A DNA stretch of 53,156 bases, from contig DYJF01000006.1 in NCBI GenBank assembly GCA_020723205.1, forward strand, positions 1 through 53,156, in the 5' to 3' direction. The DNA is from Bdellovibrio sp. Lineage in GTDB: Bacteria > UBA10199 > 2-02-FULL-44-16 > DYJF01. Numbering within the stretch: the stretch's first letter is position 1; every line of letters begins with the position of its first letter. Positions 1 through 6,740 of this stretch are shown here, one piece after another. The position numbers and the translations under genes were made by a program. A model generated the notes under the pieces. The model was not told the DNA's origin, searched no databases, and saw only the letters and a program-made list of their open reading frames with translations.

Positions 1-60
1 CGAGAGCCGGCAATCATTATGAGAGCCGCCGGGCCTGCACATCTTTAGAGTTATTTTCGA
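1..60. repeat. copy of intergenic element also found near 5.6 kb
   Basis: Two short blocks recur near 5622-5690. One is GAGAGCCGGCAATCATT (here at 2-18, allowing one mismatch in the other copy). The other is GAGAGCCGC followed by CTGCACATCTTT (here about 21-46). The two blocks are in swapped order in the other copy. The element probably extends past the left edge of the window. Both copies sit upstream of a plus-strand gene. Function is unknown. Confidence 0.55.
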
Positions 61-137
61 AGGCCGCGAGATGCTTGCCACAAGGTGCAGACTTCTGTTG
101 CACTGTGTTCGCGAAGTACATAGAATGACCGCGTTCT

Positions 138-1094
138 ATGCGCATACTCATCACAGGTTCAGCGGGTTATCTCGGTTCCAAAGCGGTATCCATCCTCAAA
201 GAGAGGGGCCACGAGGTCTATGGGATGGACATCAGAAGGCCCGTTGACGAGTCCCCCTACGCGCGCTTTGTCCAAGGTTCGGTGACAGATTCCGAAGCGA
301 TGGGTGCTCTCTTCCGCGAGGCGAGGCCCGACTGTGCTGTGCATCTGGCGTTCGTCGTGAACGCGATGCATGACGAAAAGAGGGAAGCGGAGATAGACAC
401 GAAGGGTGCCGCGAATTTCCTGCACAATTTATCCGTGGGCGGAACGCCGAAGGCCGTCTTCATGTCGAGTGTCGCGGCCTACGGGGCGTACGCCGGAAGC
501 CCCCAGCCGTACGTCGAAGATTCGCCGCTAAACGGTAATCCCGCCTACAGCTATTCGCGTCTCAAGGCCGCGACCGACCTCATGGCGCAGGAGTTTATGA
601 GCGGCCATCCGGAGTGCGCGTTCGTGCTCCTAAGGCCTTGCCTGTTCGTCGGGCCCAACACCGACAACAGCTTTTTCGAAGTGTTGAAGTTCCCCGTTGT
701 CCCGAAGATGAAGGACGAGACGGGCGTTCGCGACATCGACTTTCAGTTCATACACGAAGTGGACATGGCCGACTGTCTAGTCGCGGCGATCGAAAAGAAG
801 GTCCACGGTATATATAATGTAGCGGGGGACGGGACCGTGAAGTTCTCGGAGATAGCCCATATGGCCCAAAAGGCCTGTATAACGCTCCCTTCGTGGCTTT
901 TATATCCCATGACAGCCCTCTTATGGCGGCTCCGCCTCGTGGGCTCGCCCCCCGGCCAGCTCGATTTCATGCGTTACCCGTGGATATTGGACAATTCCAG
1001 GATGAAAAGCGCACTATTTGTGCCGCGATATTCCAGCATAGAGGCCTTCAAGGCCTTTGCAGCCAGTAAAAAGTGTAGAAGTGTAGGAGTGTAG
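138..1094 (+). CDS. NAD-dependent epimerase/dehydratase (extended SDR)
   Basis: A 318-residue extended short-chain dehydrogenase/reductase. The N-terminal GSAGYLGSKAV is the Rossmann GxxGxxG dinucleotide site (residues 7-17), and an acidic residue after the second strand (MDIRRP) fits NAD(H) binding. The active-site pieces are visible: SSVAAYG, then YSYSRLKAA with the YxxxK catalytic pair. Substrate is probably a nucleotide sugar or similar, but it cannot be read from the sequence. The first ATG (138) opens directly into the first strand, so the start is good. The last residues (KKCRSVGV) and the TAG stop are encoded by the left arm of a palindromic repeat, so the natural C-terminus has been replaced or extended by repeat sequence. 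The gene seems to stand alone. Confidence 0.85.
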   Translation: MRILITGSAGYLGSKAVSILKERGHEVYGMDIRRPVDESPYARFVQGSVTDSEAMGALFREARPDCAVHLAFVVNAMHDEKREAEIDTKGAANFLHNLSVGGTPKAVFMSSVAAYGAYAGSPQPYVEDSPLNGNPAYSYSRLKAATDLMAQEFMSGHPECAFVLLRPCLFVGPNTDNSFFEVLKFPVVPKMKDETGVRDIDFQFIHEVDMADCLVAAIEKKVHGIYNVAGDGTVKFSEIAHMAQKACITLPSWLLYPMTALLWRLRLVGSPPGQLDFMRYPWILDNSRMKSALFVPRYSSIEAFKAFAASKKCRSVGV

Positions 1095-1160
1095 GAGTCA
1101 AAAACCGGATAAGTTCCATTTATATTTCAACGACTTCTACACTTGAACACTTCCGCACTT
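1071..1160. repeat. palindrome built from degenerate AGTGTAG tandem units
   Basis: The left arm (1071-1099) is an imperfect tandem of AAGTGTAG-like units. The right arm (1132-1160) is its inverted copy, separated by about 32 bases. Reverse-complementing the right arm gives the same framework of conserved blocks with variable positions between them. The left arm supplies the stop codon of the epimerase gene. Its architecture matches the unrelated-sequence element at 12394-12460. Confidence 0.8.
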
Positions 1161-1286
1161 ATTTCAAGCAACATTTTCCGCAAATCGGCGATAAAAATAT
1201 GCCGCTGTGCGCCGGACGCACCGCGCATGGCCTTTTTCAAGAAAAAGCGAAACTGTAACGAAGATATGAGCGTAGGCATAGAAATA

Positions 1287-1430
1287 GATCGCGGAGAGGA
1301 AGTCGTTGTCTTGCGGCGTCGAGGACGCTGCGTTCAGCAGCCCTCTAACGTGCAGCGTCCGCAGTCGCAGGCGGCGAGACGGCGTTTGAGGCGAGCCGCC
1401 GTAGCAAGACAATACTTCCTCTCCGCGATC
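1287..1430. repeat. large inverted-repeat element overlapping a lipoprotein 5' end
   Basis: Outer arms at 1287-1314 and 1404-1430 are near-identical inverted copies (GATCGCGGAGAGGAAGT then TTGTCTTGC, differing by two or three bases). An inner perfect 9-bp inverted pair, GGACGCTGC/GCAGCGTCC, lies at 1323-1331 and 1352-1360. The whole is about 144 bp and could fold as one long hairpin. The right arm lies within the reading frame of the following lipoprotein and encodes part of its signal peptide. No transposase is visible. Confidence 0.75.
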
Positions 1431-2504
1431 TTAAGTTTCTTATTCCTCTCCATCTTCGTTTCATGCAGCGGGAACCAGTTCGCGGAATATCACATCGAAA
1501 ACTTCGATACGACGCAGGTCACGACGTCCACGCAGAAGGTCATCTATGTGGCCAACAACGATACGAGCGAAGAGCAGCATATTCGCGTGATAGCGTTCGA
1601 CAAGGGAAGCAACTCCGCCGGCCATTTCCGCATGGATTCGGCGAAGGTCGGCGATCAGTCGGTGGGTACGAAGGACATCGTCATCCCTCCCGGCAGCGCT
1701 CTTTCTATCACCGTTACATATGCGCCGCTGAACATGGAAACTACTTTTGCTAACTACGGCGGATGGGAGACGGGAAGGCCCGACCGCTTCGTCCCGTATC
1801 CCACGGGCGAGAGGCCGGAGAAGGACGACGGCACCGCCATACACCGCGCGATACTGCAGGCATCTTACGACTATCCCAGATCGGGCCTCATACAGATCGA
1901 GCTGGTGGGGCAGGCCATCGTCGGACCCAACGGTGAGATAGAGGCGGGCGGCAAACCCGGCGAATGCATCGCGGGCGACGGCGTCGCCTGTTATACCGGC
2001 GGCTTTGCGGTGGACATACCGCAGCTCTATTCGGGCGGGCCGCGCGATTTGGAGCTCGGCGGCGCCGTGAAGTTCACCTTAAGCGGCGGCGAGGCGACGA
2101 TGCGCATGGACGATTTTCCGCCCGCGCTCATGGTCCTGCGCTACACGGAGATACCTGAACTGCCTCCGGGGGTCGTCGGGACTCTGGTGATCAGCGGCGG
2201 GCAGGGGAAGGCCGCGACCGGCACCTTCGACGGCAGCCGAATAACCATGAAAGACGTCGTCTTTCGCATACGCTTCGTGCTGGGCGAGGCGACTGCTGCG
2301 GACGTCACGCCCGGAATGGCGTCAATGATAGACTTCGAGGTCCCGAACCTCGAGATAGAAACGATAGAACCCCTCTCGCAGGGCAATATAACGCTGCATC
2401 TGGAGACCACCCTTTCGGAAAAACCCTCCGGCAACGACCTCTTTGACCAGTTTCTCTCCGGTGCCAAGGTCGTGGTCGTCATGAAGGGCCAACTGGCCTT
2501 TTGA
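1386..2504 (+). CDS. lipoprotein of unknown function
   Basis: The frame is open from 1143, but its first part is palindromic repeat sequence with repeat-like Arg-rich translation. I place the start at TTG 1386, which gives MRRAAVARQ followed by a hydrophobic stretch and FVSC, a signal peptide II with the lipidated Cys codon at 1464-1466. An upstream ATG at 1266 is possible. The mature part of about 345 residues is beta-rich, with TQKVIYVANNDTSEEQ and a later GSALSITVTYAP, resembling an immunoglobulin-like or ASPM/choice-of-anchor type strand pattern; no family is recognised with confidence. It is probably anchored in the outer membrane. The downstream gap contains a CGCAGAGAC repeat and then pgi. 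Confidence 0.6.
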   Translation: MRRAAVARQYFLSAILSFLFLSIFVSCSGNQFAEYHIENFDTTQVTTSTQKVIYVANNDTSEEQHIRVIAFDKGSNSAGHFRMDSAKVGDQSVGTKDIVIPPGSALSITVTYAPLNMETTFANYGGWETGRPDRFVPYPTGERPEKDDGTAIHRAILQASYDYPRSGLIQIELVGQAIVGPNGEIEAGGKPGECIAGDGVACYTGGFAVDIPQLYSGGPRDLELGGAVKFTLSGGEATMRMDDFPPALMVLRYTEIPELPPGVVGTLVISGGQGKAATGTFDGSRITMKDVVFRIRFVLGEATAADVTPGMASMIDFEVPNLEIETIEPLSQGNITLHLETTLSEKPSGNDLFDQFLSGAKVVVVMKGQLAF

Positions 2505-2507
2505 GAT

Positions 2508-2537
2508 CCGCCGCAGAGACGCAGAGACACAGAGAAA
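2508..2537. repeat. CGCCGCAGAGAC-type tandem repeat
   Basis: CCGCCGCAGAGACGCAGAGA followed by CACAGAGAAA lies just after the lipoprotein stop codon. The same unit is found inside the 5' end of thiC (8029-8064, opposite strand) and in the thiS leader (10171-10204). Intergenic repeats of this type are common in environmental bacterial genomes. Confidence 0.75.
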
Positions 2538-2602
2538 TGATCGCTCATTGATCCTTCCTGCGCCCTTGACAAAAATCCCCTCGAATGCGACTTGAGGGCC
2601 CT

Positions 2603-3904
2603 ATGATAAAAATAGATTTTTCAGGTTGCATGGCGGAAGCGGTAGGGTCCGAGAACGGCGTCACCCCCGACGAGCTGGCGCTGATCCGCCCGCGGATATC
2701 AAGCGCCCACGAGCAGCTTCAGAAATGGCGCGCGTCCAAGGAAGCCATCTTCATGGACTATCCCTTCGAGGTGGGGCTGGCATCGAGATTCCGGAAATCC
2801 GCGGAAAAGGTGCAATCAAGATTTGAGAACTTGGTCGTTTTAGGCATCGGCGGTTCCGCTCTGGGGCTGCGCTGCATCGCGGGCACGCTCCTACCGCCCT
2901 ATGCCAACCTCCTCGAAAGGAAGAAGAGGGGCGGAGCGCCGCGCCTCTTCGTCTGCGACAATATCGACCCCGACACGATGAGCCAGCTTCTCGAATATGT
3001 CGATCTCAAAGAGACGTGCTTCAACGTCATCTCGAAGTCCGGGACGACCACGGAGACGATGGCGCAGTTCTTCGTCGCTCTGCCTATGCTCAAGGCGCGC
3101 CTCGGCGGAAAGTGGAAGGAGCACGTCTATGTGACGACCGATCCGGAGGCGGGAATACTTCGCAGGTTCGTCAAAGAGGAGGACGTTCCCTCCTTCGATC
3201 TGCCCTCAAAGCTGGGCGGCCGTTTCTCCGTCCTTTCCGCAGTCGGTCTCTTTCCGGCGGCCTGTTTGGGCGTGGACATCGAGGGCATGATCGACGGCGC
3301 ACGCAACATCAGCAGGGTCTGTGCCGATGCCGATCTCGAGATGAACCCCGCCTACAAGAACGCGGCTGTGAACGACATATTGAGCTCGAAGAAGGGGAAG
3401 AAAATATCCGTGGTCATGCCGTACTGCGACAAGCTCTCGCTCTTCGCCGACTGGTACATACAACTCGTGGCGGAAAGTCTCGGGAAGGACGGCAAGGGGA
3501 TGACGCCTGTGAAGGCGGTGGGCGCGACCGACCAGCACTCCCAGATGCAGCTCTTCATGGAAGGCCCCAACGACAAGGTGATGACTATATTTGGGCTCGA
3601 GGAGTTCTCGAAGACCGTGCCGGTAACGCAGGTGATGGCCGGGTTCGAGCACCTTCAGGGACACGATATGGGCAAGATACTCATCGCCTCGCAGAGGGCG
3701 TCCACGAAGGCGCTCGTCACGAACAAGCGGCCGGTGGTCACGGTTACGGTCCCTAAGATATCGCCGCAGGCGCTGGGCGAGCTCTTCATGTTCTACGAGA
3801 TATACACGGCGTTTTCGGGCGCGCTCTCCGGCGTGAATCCGTTCAACCAGCCGGGCGTGGAACTTGGGAAGAAACTTACGAAGGAAATTTTAGCGCAGTT
3901 CTAG
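2603..3904 (+). CDS. pgi: glucose-6-phosphate isomerase
   Basis: Interconverts glucose 6-phosphate and fructose 6-phosphate in the cytoplasm (glycolysis/gluconeogenesis). About 433 residues, the short bacterial/archaeal-length form. Two SIS sugar-phosphate domains are visible: LGIGGSALGLRC and SKSGTTTETMAQF for the phosphate-binding loops, GGRFSVLSAVGLFPAA, then GATDQHSQMQLFMEGP and the terminal NPFNQPGVELGKKL with the catalytic lysine. The frame is open from 2585, but the ATG at 2603 (MIKIDFSG) follows a GAGGG-like site and matches the usual family start. The TAG stop at 3902-3904 shares a CTAG palindrome with the stop codon of the convergent acyltransferase. Confidence 0.95.
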   Translation: MIKIDFSGCMAEAVGSENGVTPDELALIRPRISSAHEQLQKWRASKEAIFMDYPFEVGLASRFRKSAEKVQSRFENLVVLGIGGSALGLRCIAGTLLPPYANLLERKKRGGAPRLFVCDNIDPDTMSQLLEYVDLKETCFNVISKSGTTTETMAQFFVALPMLKARLGGKWKEHVYVTTDPEAGILRRFVKEEDVPSFDLPSKLGGRFSVLSAVGLFPAACLGVDIEGMIDGARNISRVCADADLEMNPAYKNAAVNDILSSKKGKKISVVMPYCDKLSLFADWYIQLVAESLGKDGKGMTPVKAVGATDQHSQMQLFMEGPNDKVMTIFGLEEFSKTVPVTQVMAGFEHLQGHDMGKILIASQRASTKALVTNKRPVVTVTVPKISPQALGELFMFYEIYTAFSGALSGVNPFNQPGVELGKKLTKEILAQF

Positions 3905-4794
3905 AACCAGATCGATCTGCGTTTTTTGAGGGCCGCGTCGATCGTCGCCTGTATCTTCTTTCTTACGATCTCCACCTGTCTTGCCACGAGCTTCTCGTTG
4001 TCCGCATCGGAGGACTTGAACTTCGCAAAGCTCATTGGCTTTCCGAAGATTATGCGCCACTTGGTGGGCAGCGGCACCAGTCCCAACGGGCCCAGCCACG
4101 GGAAGGTCGGCGTGAGCGGGAAGAAGGGGACGCCCAGGGGCCTCGCCAGTTCGTCCGATGAGAAGACGATGGGGTGTATCTCCTCGGAGCCGATGACTGC
4201 GGTGGGGATTATCGGCGCGCCGGTTTTCATCGCCAGCCGGACGAACCCGCCGCGGCCGAAGCGTTGCAGCTTGTATCTTTGATCGTAGGGTTTCCCTATC
4301 CCTTTGATGCCTTCCGGGAATACGAGAATGAGCTGGTCGTGCGTCAAGAGCTTTTCCGCGTTCTCGGGAGACGATCGTACGCCGCCTGTTCACGAGATAA
4401 AAGAGCCGAGCAGCGGCATCTTGAACGCGAAGTCGTGGACGAGGAACCTAACCGGCCGCCTTTTCGGGTGTTCGTTATAGACCGCAAGGTTTATCATCAC
4501 GCCGTCGTAAGGAACGGAGCCGGCGTGGTTCGCGACTATGATAGCGGGCTTCGCGGGCGGTATGTTCCCGATACCGGTCGTCGTCACGCGGAAATAGTGG
4601 CGGTAGAGGAACTCGAAGAACGGCCTGAGATACCAGACGAGGTTGGGGTCGAGGCCGAACTCGTCTGTCTGACGGCTCTTCATGAGCCGGACGATAACAG
4701 CGAGCGCCTCCTTCGGGAGCCAGCGGTTGAGCACGCCCCACGCGAATTCGAGGATCTCGGGGGTGAGCAGAGGAGGCGTGTTCTTGGGGTTCAC
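3901..4794 (-). pseudogene. PlsC-type acyltransferase interrupted by one in-frame TGA
   Basis: A lysophospholipid/glycerol acyltransferase of 298 codons, broken by TGA at 4390-4392 in an otherwise continuous frame. The upstream part (4390-4794) carries the acyl-acceptor motif IVANHAGSVPYDG and ends PLLGSFIS. The downstream part resumes at once with TGGVRSSPENAEKLL and contains LVFPEGIKG and the RGGFVRLAM segment. Both blocks are essential in the family, so neither half should work alone. No frameshift is needed to join them: a single base change (for example CGA to TGA) explains the break. TGA is used as an ordinary stop elsewhere in the window. The alternatives are a sequencing error, a recent pseudogene, or read-through. 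It lies 4 bases downstream of the membrane-protein gene and was probably co-transcribed with it. Confidence 0.8.
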
Positions 4795-4798
4795 GGCG

Positions 4799-5245
4799 TT
4801 ACCTTGAGCGGCTCTTGATCGCCGCGTTGTAATAGTACCACGTCAGCGCGAATATGAAGCCGTCCACCAGCGCGCCCACGGCGTAAAAGAAGCGCTCCTC
4901 GTACCAGAAGAAGCAGACGAGAAACCCGACGGTGGAGGTGAGCTTTGCGATTATTACCGCGCGCATGAACTCTATCTTCCTCAAAAAATCGCGCTGCACC
5001 TCGATGCAGATGAAGGTTACAGTCGTAAGCATGGATATCGCGAGCACGCACCAGAAGCGTTCCGAGCCCAGCGTCAGCGGCGGCTCGCTCCAGCCGAAGA
5101 TGCCGCGCCCGATGGCGGTCAGGTAATTTAAGGTCCAGTCAGGGAGGAAGATGAAAAGGAGCGTCGCGAGGAAGAAGAGGACCATCAAGATGCGCACCAG
5201 CGCCAGAAAACTTCGTTCCTGTTTTGTCAGCCCCGCCTCTTTCAT
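4799..5245 (-). CDS. small integral membrane protein
   Basis: A 148-residue protein from the ATG at 5245 (MKEAGLTKQERSFLALVRI). The longer frame to 5326 adds a poor N-terminus. Four hydrophobic segments are visible: around residues 14-34 (LALVRILMVLFFLATLLFIF), near 65-82, near 100-117 and at the C-terminal GALVDGFIFALTWYYY. It ends with a basic KSRSR. No family is recognised. The position immediately upstream of the acyltransferase suggests a shared role in membrane lipid metabolism, which is inference. Confidence 0.65.
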   Translation of the reverse strand: MKEAGLTKQERSFLALVRILMVLFFLATLLFIFLPDWTLNYLTAIGRGIFGWSEPPLTLGSERFWCVLAISMLTTVTFICIEVQRDFLRKIEFMRAVIIAKLTSTVGFLVCFFWYEERFFYAVGALVDGFIFALTWYYYNAAIKSRSR

Positions 5246-5356
5246 AGTGCCGCATGCTAGCAGATGAGATGCATATGTCAAACTACATCCGGAGTTATAG
5301 ATCAGTGCCAGCTTCCTTACGGCCAACTCATCTCACGTCCTTCTGAAACCACAGCC

Positions 5357-5412
5357 AAGGGACGCTTCTCATTTTCACATGAAGTTCGTGTGAACAGGAG
5401 AAGCGTCCCCTT
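5357..5412. repeat. REP-like hairpin
   Basis: AAGGGACGCTTCTC (5357-5370) pairs with GAGAAGCGTCCCCTT (5398-5412), with one extra C. A nested inverted pair TTCACA/TGTGAA (5374-5379, 5389-5394) lies inside. The long stem with a nested stem is typical of REP/BIME units mobilised by IS200-type RAYT enzymes. No such transposase is in the window. Confidence 0.65.
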
Positions 5413-5523
5413 GCTTATGCCAAGCCAGGAGCGTTCGAAGAGTTGCCCTACGTCAGCCGGCGGGGCAGCATGGCCTGTCTTCTGCGGACCGTAGGTTTCT
5501 GTATCACCGCAGGCGAGAACGGG

Positions 5524-5648
5524 TGTGCAGACCATAGGCGGCGCAGGGCAGCTTTTTTCCGGTCTCCCGGCTTAGGTGAACGTCACCAGATCACAGAAGG
5601 AGCGGAGGGAGACGAAAAAAGGTGGCCGAGAGCCGCATGGTCTGCACA
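5524..5648. repeat. long palindromic element, possible structured RNA or MITE-like repeat
   Basis: A perfect 12-bp outer inverted pair TGTGCAGACCAT (5524-5535) and ATGGTCTGCACA (5637-5648) encloses further complementary blocks, including GCTTTTTTCCGGTCTCCC against GGGAGACGAAAAAAGG. It would form an imperfect hairpin of about 125 nt. The right arm and the following 40 bases contain the blocks shared with positions 1-60 of the window. It does not carry the signatures of RNase P, SRP, tmRNA or 6S RNA that I can recognise. Confidence 0.6.
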
Positions 5649-5783
5649 TCTTTCGAGACGCGTTGTCGGTCCCGAAAGCCGGCAATCATTTAACCACTTG
5701 ATAATCATAACGAAAAAAGTTAGCAACTTATCTTGCTCCCATGCGATAAACAGGCGCTGATAAAGCGATAAGGAGGGTAATAT

Positions 5784-6731
5784 ATGTCTACAGGCGTATT
5801 GACCGGTACCTCGCTCTCAAGTTTTACGGCCTCTAACTTTGCTCTCTTGCGTCCCACACTCGTTCCCATTCTGGGCAGGACGTTCTTTATGGGAGCCGGA
5901 GTTCATGGCGCCGCCCACCGCGCCACTGTCTCTTCTTTTCAAATGGGACGCACGCCTGTCACGAACGAAGAGTACGGCAGATTCGTCGCCTCCCTCGGTC
6001 CCAACCGCTTTGCACTGTTCGCCAACGATCCTGCAACGGGAACTCTCGGCGTGCTTGCCTTAGGTCCGAGTGAAGAGGAGGTGAGGGGCGCCGTTATGGA
6101 AAACGCCGGAGCCATCATCGAGGCCGCCGGTACCGGTATCTTGGGGAGCATTGTTAAGGAAAAGGTTCAGGTCTTTTCAGATTCTCTCTTGACTGTACAC
6201 ATCGAAGATCACAATCCCTCCGCACGACTTGACGGTCCAAGAAAGCCGGTCATAAATGTAAACTGGTACGAGGCGTTCGTATATGCCACGTTGCACGGAG
6301 GCACTTTGCCTACGGAGTGGCAGTGGGAGATGGCCGCAAGGGTCGTTCATGGAACCGACAAGCTCCGCGACTATGCCACACCCAGCGGAAAGCTCACGCA
6401 CGAAGAGGCGCACTACGGCGACGAATCAACCCAATCACCTGTTGACGTGGATGATCCGAGATATCCGACACTTGAGAACGGTCTTCGCCACATGACGGGA
6501 AACGTATGGGAATGGATGCAGAACTGGTACGATGATTATCCCCGTGGAGATGTTGTTGACCCGCTTGGACCATTGAGAGGGACTTCTCGCAGTGTGCGCG
6601 GCGGGGCTTGGAGCGATAATGTTTCCCGGGCTCTTCACGCGGCCGACCGCGTCAGCCACCATCCGGACTACAGGAGCGGCAGGGTCGGCTTTCGTGTCGC
6701 TGCGGCCTCTCCTCGGGACTTCAATAAGTAA
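5784..6731 (+). CDS. SUMF/FGE-sulfatase-fold protein lacking catalytic cysteines
   Basis: A 315-residue protein with a strong ribosome-binding site (AAGGAGGG, 7 bases upstream). The C-terminal fold is the formylglycine-generating-enzyme-sulfatase family: TPVTNEEYGRFV, VINVNWYEAFVYA, LPTEWQWEMAAR, GNVWEWMQNWYDDY and SVRGGAWSD with the final GRVGFRVAA. The whole protein contains no cysteine, so it cannot be a true formylglycine-generating enzyme, whose active site needs cysteines. About 90 residues are inserted between the first and second motifs (near residues 70-160). There is no clear signal peptide. It could be a structural or ligand-binding member of the fold. It stands alone behind the palindrome-rich region. 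Confidence 0.8.
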   Translation: MSTGVLTGTSLSSFTASNFALLRPTLVPILGRTFFMGAGVHGAAHRATVSSFQMGRTPVTNEEYGRFVASLGPNRFALFANDPATGTLGVLALGPSEEEVRGAVMENAGAIIEAAGTGILGSIVKEKVQVFSDSLLTVHIEDHNPSARLDGPRKPVINVNWYEAFVYATLHGGTLPTEWQWEMAARVVHGTDKLRDYATPSGKLTHEEAHYGDESTQSPVDVDDPRYPTLENGLRHMTGNVWEWMQNWYDDYPRGDVVDPLGPLRGTSRSVRGGAWSDNVSRALHAADRVSHHPDYRSGRVGFRVAAASPRDFNK

Positions 6732-6740
6732 TTTTGAAAT

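Larger units (their letters stand above)
5246..5783. other. gene-free, palindrome-rich intergenic region
   Basis: No credible coding region lies in these 538 bases; the one plus-strand frame of about 105 codons has Arg-rich translation from repeats and no ribosome-binding site. The region contains a REP-like hairpin (5357-5412), a long palindromic element (5524-5648) with a trailing block shared with the window start, and the leader of the SUMF gene. A half-site pair AAGTT-AGC-AACTT at 5717-5729 resembles a sequence in the 44.7-kb intergenic region. Confidence 0.7.

Noticed and set aside
1287-1430. Integron attC site
   Set aside because: The arms lack the paired RYYYAAC/GTTRRRY core sites in the right positions, and no integrase or cassette array is seen.
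4345-4392. Selenocysteine recoding of the TGA in the acyltransferase
   Set aside because: No convincing SECIS hairpin directly follows the TGA, and selenocysteine is not known in this family.
5524-5648. SRP, 6S, RNase P or tmRNA gene
   Set aside because: None of the conserved cores (such as the SRP GGAAGGAAGCAGCC-like loop or RNase P GAGGAAAGTCC) is present.
5443-5760. 105-codon plus-strand frame in the gene-free region
   Set aside because: It crosses the palindromic element, has Arg-rich repeat-like translation, no ribosome-binding site and no recognisable domain.
5784-6731. Formylglycine-generating enzyme
   Set aside because: The protein has no cysteine, so the catalytic residues are missing even though the fold is recognisable.
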